Shown: one piece after another, positions 36,516 to 45,631 of the stretch | Numbering within the stretch: position 1 is the first letter of the stretch | How the letters are laid out: the number at the start of each line of letters is the position of its first letter | From: Sinorhizobium terangae | GTDB lineage: Bacteria; Pseudomonadota; Alphaproteobacteria; Rhizobiales; Rhizobiaceae | Length of the DNA: 64,000 nt | Direction of reading: 5' to 3' | NCBI RefSeq assembly: GCF_029714365.1 | Contig: NZ_CP121659.1 | Span: 992,001 to 1,056,000, forward strand | The notes under the pieces: generated by a model | Told to the model about the DNA's origin: nothing | Databases searched by the model: none | Seen by the model: the letters and a program-made list of their open reading frames with translations, nothing else | Position numbers and translations under genes: made by a program

Positions 36516-36788
36516 ATGAAACGTCTGCGCGCGATGCCGATTGCAACGCTGTCGCTGGCGGCGATCATGGCCGCCGGAGGTGTTCTCGCGGCCCCGCCTG
36601 ACGCGCGCTGCACCTGCCGCAACCGTGACGGATCGAAATACGAAATCGGGCAAACCGCCTGCATCAGGGTCGGCGGCATCTCCTATCTGGCGCGCTGCGA
36701 AATGAATCTCAACGTGAGCACCTGGAAGAAGCTGCGTGACGGATGCCCGACGGCCGAAATCGGACCAGCGGACATGCTCCTCGATTAA
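36516..36788 (+). CDS. Small exported cysteine-containing protein, unknown
   Basis: A 90-residue protein with a signal peptide (MKRLRAMPIATLSLAAIMAA, cleavage near VLAA-PP). The mature ~65 residues carry five cysteines (CTCRNRDGSKY, TACIRVGG, ARCEMNL, DGCPTAE), suggesting disulfides in the periplasm. It is between the azoR terminator and the convergent rlmB, whose stop is six bases away. I recognise no family, though similar small proteins are common in Rhizobiales. Confidence 0.7.
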   Translation: MKRLRAMPIATLSLAAIMAAGGVLAAPPDARCTCRNRDGSKYEIGQTACIRVGGISYLARCEMNLNVSTWKKLRDGCPTAEIGPADMLLD

Positions 36789-36794
36789 AGCCGT

Positions 36795-37670
36795 CTAGAT
36801 CTTCAAGAACTGTCTTGCCGCATACATCGCGATCGCCGCAGCATTCGAGACGTTGAGCGACTTGATTGCTCCCGGCATGTCGAGCCGGGCAAGCGCCCTT
36901 ACCGTCTGACGCGTCTTTTGCCGCAACCCCTTGCCCTCCGACCCCAATACGAGGGCGATCCTGTTGCCGGCGAATGTACCTTCGAGCGGCTCCGGACCTT
37001 CCGAATCGAGACCGATTGTCAGGAAGCCGAGCTTGTGCAGTTCATCGATCGCGTCGGCGAGATTGGTGATCTGGATGTAAGGGATCAGTTCCAGGGCGCC
37101 GGAGGCGGATTTTGCCAGGACGCCCGACTCGGTCGGACTGTGGCGCATCGTGGTGATGAGCGCGCCGGCATCGAAGGCGACCGCGGAGCGCATGATCGCC
37201 CCGACATTGTGGGGATCGGTCACCTGGTCGAGAACCAGAATCAGCGGGCAGTCGCGCAGCGCTTCGAGCCTACGGTGCGGCAACGGCCGCGTCTCCAGCA
37301 TCACGCCCTGGTGGATGGCGTCCGGGCCGAGGATCCTGTCCAGATCCTGCGGCGTCACGACTTCGGTTGGAAAGGGAAGCGCGGACAGGTCGCCGAGCTC
37401 GAGTCGGGCAGCTGCGTTCTGGGTTACAGAGAGGCGAACGACTTTCCGTTCCGGATTGTCGAGGGCAGCGCGAACCGTATGCAGGCCGTAGAGAAGCACC
37501 TGCTCGGGCGCCAGCGACGGAGGCTTCCAGTCGGCAGGCATCTTCTTGCGCTTGTCCTGCCGGGGCGTGGGGATCTCGCCGCGCTCGCGCCGGGCGTCGC
37601 GGTGGGCGCGCCGGAGATTGGCATAATGGGTGTCCCTGGCGCTCTTGTCGCCGCTCTTGTCCTTGCTCAT
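36795..37670 (-). CDS. rlmB: SpoU-family rRNA 2'-O-methyltransferase (RlmB/TrmH type)
   Basis: A 291-residue SPOUT methyltransferase. An N-terminal basic region (KDKSGDKSARDTHYANLRRAHRDARRERGE, cited as span 2-31) precedes an L30e-like substrate domain (about 60-130) and the knotted catalytic domain with motif 1 DQVTDPHNVGAIMRSAVAFDAG, motif 2 VLGSEGKGLR and motif 3 SLNVSNAAAIAMYA. RlmB methylates G2251 of 23S rRNA; family membership is clear, the exact target inferred. The start is ATG 37670 (MSKDKSGDKSARD). It is divergent from tRNA-Tyr, an alphaproteobacterial arrangement. Confidence 0.88.
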   Translation of the reverse strand: MSKDKSGDKSARDTHYANLRRAHRDARRERGEIPTPRQDKRKKMPADWKPPSLAPEQVLLYGLHTVRAALDNPERKVVRLSVTQNAAARLELGDLSALPFPTEVVTPQDLDRILGPDAIHQGVMLETRPLPHRRLEALRDCPLILVLDQVTDPHNVGAIMRSAVAFDAGALITTMRHSPTESGVLAKSASGALELIPYIQITNLADAIDELHKLGFLTIGLDSEGPEPLEGTFAGNRIALVLGSEGKGLRQKTRQTVRALARLDMPGAIKSLNVSNAAAIAMYAARQFLKI

Positions 37671-37769
37671 GCGCGTCTTATAGTAAGGTTCGGTCGTCGT
37701 TGGAAACGCTTTCGGCAATCCTCGCCAGCGCCGCTGTGGAGAATTTCTGAAATTTTGCGTTTCGCCGTG

Positions 37770-37798
37770 TTGACAGGACGAAGGAGGGCGGTCATATA
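37770..37798 (+). promoter_or_regulatory. Promoter of the tRNA-Tyr/tRNA-Gly/tuf unit
   Basis: TTGACA at 37770-37775, a 17-base spacer and CATATA at 37793-37798 form a near-consensus rhizobial sigma-70 promoter (CTTGAC-N17-CTATAT type), about 87 bases before tRNA-Tyr. Confidence 0.78.
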
Positions 37799-37884
37799 CC
37801 CGGCGCAGATCGCGAGGCGGCAGCAAACGTCGCCGCTTCCTTCACGATCTCAAATGCTTGGTCGATTGATCCCGACAGAATAAT

Positions 37885-37969
37885 GGAGGGATGCCCGAGT
37901 GGTTAAAGGGGACGGACTGTAAATCCGTTGGCTCAGCCTACGTTGGTTCAAATCCAACTCCCTCCACCA
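37885..37969 (+). tRNA. tRNA-Tyr (anticodon GTA)
   Basis: An 85-base class II tRNA with a long variable arm. Acceptor GGAGGGA/TCCCTCC, anticodon loop in ACGGACTGTAAATCCGT, T-arm GTTGGTTCAAATCCAAC, encoded CCA. It stands 23 bases before tRNA-Gly and downstream of a near-consensus promoter. Confidence 0.97.
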
Positions 37970-37992
37970 TTCTGCTTCAGGATCGAAGGCCC

Positions 37993-38066
37993 GCGGGTAT
38001 AGCTCAATGGTAGAGCAGCAGCCTTCCAAGCTGAATACGCGGGTTCGATTCCCGCTACCCGCTCCA
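37993..38066 (+). tRNA. tRNA-Gly (anticodon TCC)
   Basis: A 74-base tRNA with encoded CCA: acceptor GCGGGTA/TACCCGC, D-arm AGCTCAATGGTAGAGC, anticodon stem-loop CAGCCTTCCAAGCTG, T-arm CGGGTTCGATTCCCG. It lies 263 bases before tuf, reproducing the tRNA-Tyr/tRNA-Gly/tuf order known from the E. coli tufB operon. Confidence 0.97.
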
Positions 38067-38329
38067 GCTCATTCCAGCATCGCAAGGTACGGTTCAGACA
38101 GCGCTTCAAGTAAACGTCGCATGTCGATGATTGTGCTTGTGTTCGCGCGCTCGATTTACCGCCGCACTGATATCCGGCACGTCGTTCGATCCTGTGGCGC
38201 TGAACGGCTGTGCAGCACCGTCCCGGCGCACACAATTAAGTCTTGCGCAAATCCCGGGAAACCCTTAAACGGCTCGACAAACCGGCCGAGCCGGCTGATC
38301 CATCTTATTTGACCACAGGAAACGTACCC

Positions 38330-39505
<1,176 letters not shown>

Positions 39506-39747
39506 TGATCGCAACGGCGATGCCGCAAGCTGCCGACGGCAGCAAGCAAGGTGCAAATGGCGCGCAAGCACGATTTGCACGCGGCGCCGGCATCGTTGCC
39601 TCGATCATCAAGTAATGATCGCAACGGCGATGCCGCAAGCTGCCGACGGCAGCAAGGAAGGTGCAAATGGCGCGCAAGCGCGATTTGCACGCGGCGTCGG
39701 CATCGTCGCCTCGATTATCAGGTAATTCCGGTTAGCCCCGGATTTCG

Positions 39748-39783
39748 AAGGCCCCCCGCAGGCAACTGCGGGGGACCTTTGGT
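39748..39783 (+). terminator. Terminator of tuf copy 1
   Basis: CCCCCGCAG pairs with CTGCGGGGG around GCAA, extended by AAGG/CCTT, followed by TTTGGTTT. It lies beyond the 110-bp repeat array, about 250 bases after the tuf stop. Confidence 0.85.
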
Positions 39784-39875
39784 TTGGGCATAAGGTCGTC
39801 ACAGATCTGCTCTATCTTCCGAACCTTACGATTTTGCCGCACTGGCAACGGTTGTGACCGAGGATCGGAATCCCA

Positions 39876-40538
39876 ATGACAAGACGCCTCACTACGCGCC
39901 TCGCCGCGGTCGGCATCGCTTTTGTTTGTGCCGGGCCCACTCTGCAAGCAGCATCAGCCGCCGACGACGACCCGCTTATCTGGGCGCCGGCAAAGACCGG
40001 AACCAACGCATACAGGCTGCGGCTCGGTATGCATTTCCCCTGGAACTGGGACGCCTCCACGGGGGCGGATTTTGCGATGGGGGCGGCGCCATCCGGCAAG
40101 ATCAAGCCGGTCGCAGCACCCGTGCGTCTCTGGGGGACGGTTTCGCGCAAGAGCGGGCGGGCGGCTACGCGCTCGTCGCAAGTCGACATGGACTTCAACG
40201 CCTTGAGTGGCACCGGCAATTTCGGCGCAGCGACTGCCCGCACATGGATGGTTACGCCCACAGTCGATGCGGAGGTCCACCGCAGCATAGCCCTCCAGTG
40301 CAATGCCTATGAGAACCGTTGTGCCAAGCCGAGGCTGACGCAAACAGCCAGGCTCGCGTCTCCGGCGACCCGGACGTCACTCGTCGCGCAGGGCGAGCTT
40401 TCCAGCGACGGTATCAGCGGCTTGAGCCGCATTGGCCTGGAACAGAAGTTCGGCAATTTGCAGCTCGGCGCTGCTGTCGTCGACCCGCTGTTGGCGCCCC
40501 GCAGCGTGTTCGATATTCGCTACAGCCTGAAATGGTGA
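39876..40538 (+). CDS. Exported hypothetical protein
   Basis: A 220-residue protein with a signal peptide (MTRRLTTRLAAVGIAFVCAG, cleavage near ASAA-DD). The mature part alternates short strands (NAYRLRLGMHFPWNWD, GISGLSRIGLEQKFGNLQLGAAVVD) and ends FDIRYSLKW, an aromatic-terminated strand like those of outer-membrane barrels, with two central cysteines (ALQCNAYENRC). I suspect an outer-membrane or periplasmic beta protein but recognise no family. It sits between the tuf terminator and the epimerase gene, interrupting the conserved tuf-tRNA-Trp spacing. Confidence 0.65.
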   Translation: MTRRLTTRLAAVGIAFVCAGPTLQAASAADDDPLIWAPAKTGTNAYRLRLGMHFPWNWDASTGADFAMGAAPSGKIKPVAAPVRLWGTVSRKSGRAATRSSQVDMDFNALSGTGNFGAATARTWMVTPTVDAEVHRSIALQCNAYENRCAKPRLTQTARLASPATRTSLVAQGELSSDGISGLSRIGLEQKFGNLQLGAAVVDPLLAPRSVFDIRYSLKW

Positions 40539-40648
40539 AACGCCCTCAGGTATGGCGTTCGATGTCGAGGGCGATGCAGAACGCAAGCGCACCTTGTGCA
40601 AAAGCACAAAGCGCCTAACTATTACGTTTGTTATCGTGGGGAGGCGTC

Positions 40649-41530
40649 ATGAAGAAGCGGATTCTCTTTACCGGCGGCGCAGGCAAGGCCGGGCGGCATG
40701 CCGTGCCTTATCTCGTCGACGCGGGCTATGAGGTGCACAATGTCGACCTTGTTCCGCTCGACAGCCCCGGCGTCACCAACCTGATCGCCGACATCACCGA
40801 CAGCGGCCAGATGTTTAATGCGCTCTCGATGCATCGGGACTTTCCCGATCTCGATCAGGGGCCGCGGCCCTTCGATGCGGTCGTGCACTTTGCCGCCATT
40901 CCGCGCATTCTTATCAAGCCGGATAACGAGACCTTCCGGGTCAACGTCATGGGCACCTACAACGTGATCGAAGCGGCAGTGAAACTCGGCATCCGCAAGA
41001 TCATCGTTGCCTCGAGCGAGACGACCTACGGCGTCTGCTTTGCGGAGGGCCACCGCGATTTCCACCAGTTCCCGCTCGAGGAGGACTACGACGTCAACCC
41101 GATGGACTCCTACGGTCTTTCCAAGGTCGTAAATGAGAAGACGGCCCGCGCCTTTGCGGAGCGCTCGGGGTTCGACATCTACGCATTGCGCATCGGCAAC
41201 GTGATCGAGCCGCATGAATATGCGAATTTCCCGCATTATTTCGCCAATCCCGAAATCCGCAAAAGAATTGCCTGGAGCTATATCGACGCGCGCGACCTCG
41301 GGCAGATCGTCAAGCTCTGCATTGAGAAGGACGGCCTCGGCTTTGCGGTATTCAATGCCGCGAACGACACGGTCTCGGCCAACACGCCTTCGCGTGAACT
41401 CGCCAGCCGGTTCTATCCGAATGTTCCCTTCAAAAGAGAGATTGGCGAGTTCGAAGGCCTCCTCTCGAACAGGAAGATTCGCGAGGTCCTGGGGTTCAAG
41501 GAGGAGCATGACTGGCGGAAATACGTCTAG
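40649..41530 (+). CDS. NAD-dependent epimerase/dehydratase (extended SDR)
   Basis: A 293-residue short-chain dehydrogenase of the extended (nucleotide-sugar epimerase-like) class. The cofactor motif GGAGKAG occupies residues 9-15, VNVMGTYNVIEAA is the NAG region, and the catalytic YxxxK is in DSYGLSKVVNEK. The substrate is unknown. The start ATG 40649 has GGGGAGG upstream. It precedes tRNA-Trp by 180 bases on the same strand. Confidence 0.88.
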   Translation: MKKRILFTGGAGKAGRHAVPYLVDAGYEVHNVDLVPLDSPGVTNLIADITDSGQMFNALSMHRDFPDLDQGPRPFDAVVHFAAIPRILIKPDNETFRVNVMGTYNVIEAAVKLGIRKIIVASSETTYGVCFAEGHRDFHQFPLEEDYDVNPMDSYGLSKVVNEKTARAFAERSGFDIYALRIGNVIEPHEYANFPHYFANPEIRKRIAWSYIDARDLGQIVKLCIEKDGLGFAVFNAANDTVSANTPSRELASRFYPNVPFKREIGEFEGLLSNRKIREVLGFKEEHDWRKYV

Positions 41531-41628
41531 TTGGAGAACTGAGGCGCCACGACCGCCTGCGGCGTCGACAGCATTCTTCGGGGCCTGCGATTTTTCTTGG
41601 AACTTTTTTTCCTTTTGGTGCAAATGCG

Positions 41629-41657
41629 CTTGAAAGCATCCGGCAAACTGAATAAGA
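41629..41657 (+). promoter_or_regulatory. Candidate promoter of tRNA-Trp
   Basis: CTTGAA at 41629, a 17-base spacer and ATAAGA, placing a start about 45 bases before the tRNA. The -35 fits the rhizobial consensus; the -10 is weak. Confidence 0.4.
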
Positions 41658-41710
41658 AGCCGCAGACTTGAGACGCGTACAGGCCTTTTGGCCGATCGGC
41701 GTCTCGATCT

Positions 41711-41786
<76 letters not shown>

Positions 41787-41885
41787 GTTTCGTCATTCTT
41801 GCCGCACCGTCGGAATTCGGCCAGAATGAAAAAGGGTAGGGCGGCGCGGCCGTCTTTTTATATTCACAAAAAAGACTGATTGGCT

Positions 41886-41914
41886 CTTGTGGTTTTCGGA
41901 ATCGGTCTTTATGT
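41886..41914 (+). promoter_or_regulatory. Candidate promoter of secE-nusG
   Basis: CTTGTG at 41886, a 17-base spacer and TTATGT, about 72 bases before the secE ATG, in an A+T-rich stretch. Confidence 0.4.
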
Positions 41915-41986
41915 AGGGTCCAAACAGACACGCGGTGCGTGGGGCTGAATCATCGGCTTTACGCGCCGTAATGGCGTGAGCATTTT

Positions 41987-42187
41987 ATGGCATCCAAAAC
42001 GAATCCGTTCACGTTTCTGCAGCAGGTTCGCTCTGAAACGTCAAAAGTGACTTGGCCTTCACGGCGCGAGACGATGATCTCGACGCTGATGGTCTTTGTC
42101 ATGGTCTCTTTTGCCGCCGCCTTTTTCTTTGGTGCGGACCAGTTGATGGGCTGGCTGATGAGCCTCGTCCTCAACGTTGGCGCTTGA
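41987..42187 (+). CDS. secE: Preprotein translocase subunit SecE
   Basis: A 66-residue short SecE with a single membrane helix (TLMVFVMVSFAAAFFFGAD). The conserved cytoplasmic TSKVTWPSRRETMI amphipathic motif is intact. SecE clamps SecY in the inner-membrane translocon. The nusG start lies 17 bases downstream, and the two genes are co-transcribed. Confidence 0.95.
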   Translation: MASKTNPFTFLQQVRSETSKVTWPSRRETMISTLMVFVMVSFAAAFFFGADQLMGWLMSLVLNVGA

Positions 42188-42203
42188 TTGGGTGGAGAGT
42201 AGC

Positions 42204-42734
42204 ATGGCTGCGCGCTGGTATATCGTTCACGCCTATTCGAATTTCGAAAAGAAGGTCGCCGAGTCGATCGAGGAGAAGGCCAAGCAGAAGGGTCTGGATC
42301 ACCTTTTCGAGAAGATTCTCGTTCCGACGGAAAAGGTCGTCGAGATCCGCCGCGGCCGCAAGGTTGATTCGGAGCGCAAGTTCTTTCCGGGCTACGTGCT
42401 CGTTCGCGCCAATCTGACCGATGAGGCCTATCACCTCATCAAGAATACGCCGAAGGTCACGGGCTTCCTCGGCACCGACAGCAAGCCGGTTCCGATTCCG
42501 GATCACGAGGCGGAGCGGATTCTCGGTCAGGTCCAGGAAGGTGTTGATCGTCCGAAGCCGTCGGTTTCTTTCGAGATCGGCGAGCAGGTCCGGGTGTCGG
42601 ATGGTCCATTCGCATCCTTTAACGGCATCGTTCAGGATGTTGACGAAGAGCGGTCGCGTTTGAAGGTCGAGGTTTCGATCTTCGGTCGTGCGACCCCTGT
42701 CGAGCTGGAATATGGCCAGGTCGAAAAGGTCTGA
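42204..42734 (+). CDS. nusG: Transcription termination/antitermination factor NusG
   Basis: A 176-residue NusG that joins RNA polymerase to Rho and the ribosome. The N-terminal NGN domain shows ARWYIVHAYSNFEKKVAESI and RKFFPGYVLVRANLTDEAY; the KOW domain starts at VRVSDGPFASFNGIVQDVDEER. The start is ATG 42204 (MAARWYIVHAYS) after GGAGAG; the frame extends back into secE but that is not used. Followed after 214 bases by rplK. Confidence 0.96.
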   Translation: MAARWYIVHAYSNFEKKVAESIEEKAKQKGLDHLFEKILVPTEKVVEIRRGRKVDSERKFFPGYVLVRANLTDEAYHLIKNTPKVTGFLGTDSKPVPIPDHEAERILGQVQEGVDRPKPSVSFEIGEQVRVSDGPFASFNGIVQDVDEERSRLKVEVSIFGRATPVELEYGQVEKV

Positions 42735-42948
42735 AAAACGCAGGTTCTAATGGGATGGAGCAGGCCGATTGGCTTGTTCCGGCGGAGTGATCCGCATGCG
42801 CGTGGGAGGTGTCCGGTCTTAGCCGGGTCGGTTTATCCGCACCACGCAACCGCAGCCGCCGGTCGAAGGGCCGGCAAACAGCCGGGCAACCGGCTCAACA
42901 GTTCCTCTTCCGGCTTGATCGTGAAGGGGCATTCAGAGGCAGAGAGAA

Positions 42949-43377
42949 ATGGCTAAGAAAGTTGCAGGCCAGCTCAAGCTGCAGGTGAAGGCCGGCTCGG
43001 CGAATCCGTCGCCGCCGATCGGTCCTGCGCTTGGTCAGCGTGGCATTAACATCATGGAATTCTGCAAGGCGTTCAATGCCGCCACGCAGGAAATGGAAAA
43101 GGGTATGCCGATCCCGGTCGTCATCACCTATTACCAGGACAAGTCCTTCACCTTTGTCATGAAGCAGCCGCCGGTCAGCTACTTCCTGAAGCGTGAAGCA
43201 AAGATCCAGTCGGGCTCGAAGACCCCGGGCAAGGCCAAGGCCGGCTCGATCTCCAAGGCTCAGATCCGCACGATCGCAGAGGCCAAGATGAAGGACCTCA
43301 ACGCGGCCGATGTTGAAGGCGCAATGGCAATGGTCGAGGGCTCTGCCCGCTCCATGGGCCTGGAAGTGACGGGCTAA
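42949..43377 (+). CDS. rplK: 50S ribosomal protein L11
   Basis: A 142-residue L11, with the thiostrepton-binding N-terminal [24 protein letters not shown] and [21 protein letters not shown]11 is needed for RelA stringent signalling. The 214-bp leader contains a small hairpin AGCCGGGCAACCGGCT (42881-42896); in other bacteria L1 represses rplKA by binding such a leader, and I infer the same possibility here. rplA follows four bases after the stop. Confidence 0.97.
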   Translation: MAKKVAGQLKLQVKAGSANPSPPIGPALGQRGINIMEFCKAFNAATQEMEKGMPIPVVITYYQDKSFTFVMKQPPVSYFLKREAKIQSGSKTPGKAKAGSISKAQIRTIAEAKMKDLNAADVEGAMAMVEGSARSMGLEVTG

Positions 43378-43381
43378 GACC

Positions 43382-44080
43382 ATGGCGAAGATTGCAAAGC
43401 GTGTACAGAAGTCCCGTGAGGGCATCGATCCGGCGAAGATCTACGGCCTCGTTGAAGCCGTGACGCTGGTCAAGGAGCGTGCGACGGCAAAGTTCGATGA
43501 AACCATCGAAGTCGCCATGAACCTCGGCGTTGATCCGCGCCACGCCGACCAGATGGTCCGCGGCGTTGTCAACCTGCCGAACGGCACCGGCCGCTCGGTT
43601 CGCGTTGCCGTTTTCGCACGCGGCGCCAAGGCTGACGAAGCCAAGGCTGCCGGTGCTGACATTGTCGGCGCCGAAGACCTCGTCGAGATCGTCCAGGGCG
43701 GCAAGATCGAATTCGATCGCTGCATTGCCACGCCGGACATGATGCCGCTCGTCGGTCGTCTCGGTAAGGTTCTCGGCCCGCGCGGCATGATGCCGAACCC
43801 GAAGGTCGGCACCGTCACCATGGATGTCGCGGCTGCCGTCAAGGCCTCCAAGGGTGGTGCGGTCGAGTTCCGCGTCGAAAAGGCTGGCATCGTCCACGCT
43901 GGCGTCGGCAAGGCATCCTTCGACGCCAAGGCGCTGGAAGAAAACATCCGTGCCTTCGCCGATGCCGTGATCAAGGCAAAGCCGACCGGTGCCAAGGGTA
44001 ACTACGTCAAGCGCGTAGCGATCTCCTCGACCATGGGGCCGGGCCTCAAGATCGATCCGGCGACCCTCAGCGTCGCCTGA
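43382..44080 (+). CDS. rplA: 50S ribosomal protein L1
   Basis: A 232-residue L1 of the ribosomal L1 stalk, which also autoregulates the rplKA message in other bacteria. Recognised by [41 protein letters not shown] and [20 protein letters not shown]. Four bases separate it from rplK. The 329-bp gap after it is highly structured. Confidence 0.97.
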   Translation: MAKIAKRVQKSREGIDPAKIYGLVEAVTLVKERATAKFDETIEVAMNLGVDPRHADQMVRGVVNLPNGTGRSVRVAVFARGAKADEAKAAGADIVGAEDLVEIVQGGKIEFDRCIATPDMMPLVGRLGKVLGPRGMMPNPKVGTVTMDVAAAVKASKGGAVEFRVEKAGIVHAGVGKASFDAKALEENIRAFADAVIKAKPTGAKGNYVKRVAISSTMGPGLKIDPATLSVA

Positions 44081-44109
44081 CAATTTCCGGGCTTCGGCCT
44101 GAAACCGAA

Positions 44110-44152
44110 TTTCCGGCCTTTCGGGGCCGGAAATATCCGGACCTAGTCCGGA
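44110..44152 (+). promoter_or_regulatory. Tandem hairpins after rplA
   Basis: TTTCCGGCC pairs with GGCCGGAAA (loop TTTCGG), then TCCGGAC with GTCCGGA (loop CTA). No long U-run follows, so they may act as an attenuator, a processing site or mRNA 3'-end protection rather than a full terminator. Confidence 0.55.
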
Positions 44153-44330
44153 ACTCCTGTCCGAGATTGCGGGTGGTTTTACCTTAATCACCATTGCCCG
44201 CATGAGACGGGTAAGATCTGAATTTTGAACAACGCTTCTGGCGTCGAAATTCGGTTCGAACCTCGCTTGCCTTGTGTCAGACCCGGCTCTCCCGGGAACG
44301 CCAAGGGACAGGATCCTTAAGCGTTGCTTG

Positions 44331-44394
44331 GGATCGAGCATGATCCCGGGTGACAAAAGGCAAACCCGGCAGGGCTGCTTGAAGCAACCCTGCC
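44331..44394 (+). promoter_or_regulatory. rplJ leader hairpins (candidate L10 leader)
   Basis: GGATC-GAGCAT-GATCC (44331-44346) and a longer stem GGCAGGG...CCCTGCC with an inner TGCT/AGCA (44368-44394) directly before the rplJ ribosome site. In many bacteria L10-L7/L12 binds its own leader to repress translation; the position and structure fit, but the assignment is by analogy. Confidence 0.5.
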
Positions 44395-44409
44395 AACTGG
44401 AGACAGACA

Positions 44410-44928
44410 GTGGAAAGAGCGGAAAAACGCGAATTCGTCACGGAGCTGAACGAAGTCTTCAAGGCTTCCGGTTCGGTTGTCGTGGCCCACTATGCTGGTG
44501 TCACAGTTGCGCAGATGAACGACTTCCGTTCGAAGATGCGCGCTGCTGGCGGCACCGTCAAAGTCGCGAAAAACCGCCTGGCCAAGATCGCTCTTCAGGG
44601 CACGGAGTCTGAAGGGATGACCGATCTCTTCAAGGGCCAGACGCTGATCGCTTACAGCGCCGACCCGATCACGGCTCCGAAGGTCGTCGTGGATTTCGCC
44701 AAGACCAACGACAAGCTCGTTGTGCTCGGCGGCGCCATGGGGACAACCACGCTCAACCCCGAAGCAGTCAAGTCGCTTGCGACCCTGCCTTCGCTGGACG
44801 AGCTGCGCGCGAAGCTGCTGGGCCTTCTCAACGCCCCGGCAACCCGCGTCGCGACGGTTGTCGCAGCACCGGCAAGCCAGCTTGCTCGCGTGTTCTCGGC
44901 CTATGCCAAGAAGGACGAAGCCGCCTGA
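44410..44928 (+). CDS. rplJ: 50S ribosomal protein L10
   Basis: A 172-residue L10 that anchors L7/L12 dimers to the ribosome. It starts at GTG 44410 ([20 protein letters not shown]), with GGAG upstream. Conserved [20 protein letters not shown] and [13 protein letters not shown] are visible. The GTG start and structured leader suggest translational control. rplL follows after 58 bases. Confidence 0.97.
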   Translation: MERAEKREFVTELNEVFKASGSVVVAHYAGVTVAQMNDFRSKMRAAGGTVKVAKNRLAKIALQGTESEGMTDLFKGQTLIAYSADPITAPKVVVDFAKTNDKLVVLGGAMGTTTLNPEAVKSLATLPSLDELRAKLLGLLNAPATRVATVVAAPASQLARVFSAYAKKDEAA

Positions 44929-44986
44929 GGCGGAATTTCGCTGTTGTAATTAAAACCAGTTCGAACCGAACAAAAGGAAAAGTAAA

Positions 44987-45367
<381 letters not shown>

Positions 45368-45384
45368 TTCGACGACATGCAAAG

Positions 45385-45423
45385 GAGGGGTGGCCTTTTG
45401 GCCGCCTCTCTTTGACCGTTTTT
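45385..45423 (+). terminator. Attenuator-like hairpin after rplL
   Basis: GAGGGGTGGCC pairs with GGCCGCCTCTC (two wobbles, loop TTTT), then TTTGACCGTTTTT. Because rpoBC must be transcribed too, it probably allows partial read-through, as at the E. coli rplL-rpoB attenuator. Confidence 0.6.
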
Positions 45424-45430
45424 AGAACAT

Positions 45431-45468
45431 ATTACCCAAAAGCCTGTCGAAAATGGCTTTTGGGTAAT
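45431..45468 (+). promoter_or_regulatory. 14-bp perfect hairpin in the rplL-rpoB spacer
   Basis: ATTACCCAAAAGCC pairs perfectly with GGCTTTTGGGTAAT, with a ten-base loop, and the outer GAAC/GTTC continue the stem. A double-stranded stem here resembles the RNase III processing site known in the E. coli rplL-rpoB spacer; that role is inferred. Confidence 0.65.
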
Positions 45469-45631
45469 GGGTTCTTCAAGAGGATGGTCGCAATTGGGAG
45501 ACAGCACAGCAATCCGTGCTGGCGTCTTTCGAAAGCTTGACGAGATTGAACTACTCATTGATCGACGGGATCGACTGGCCATCGGTTCCCGTCCGTTGCA
45601 GGCCCGGATGCAAGATTGACAAGGAGCGACG

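Noticed and set aside
36795-37826. Longer rlmB start at 37826
   Set aside because: The extra 52 residues would run over the tRNA-Tyr promoter and are not conserved in character; ATG 37670 begins the basic N-terminus expected.
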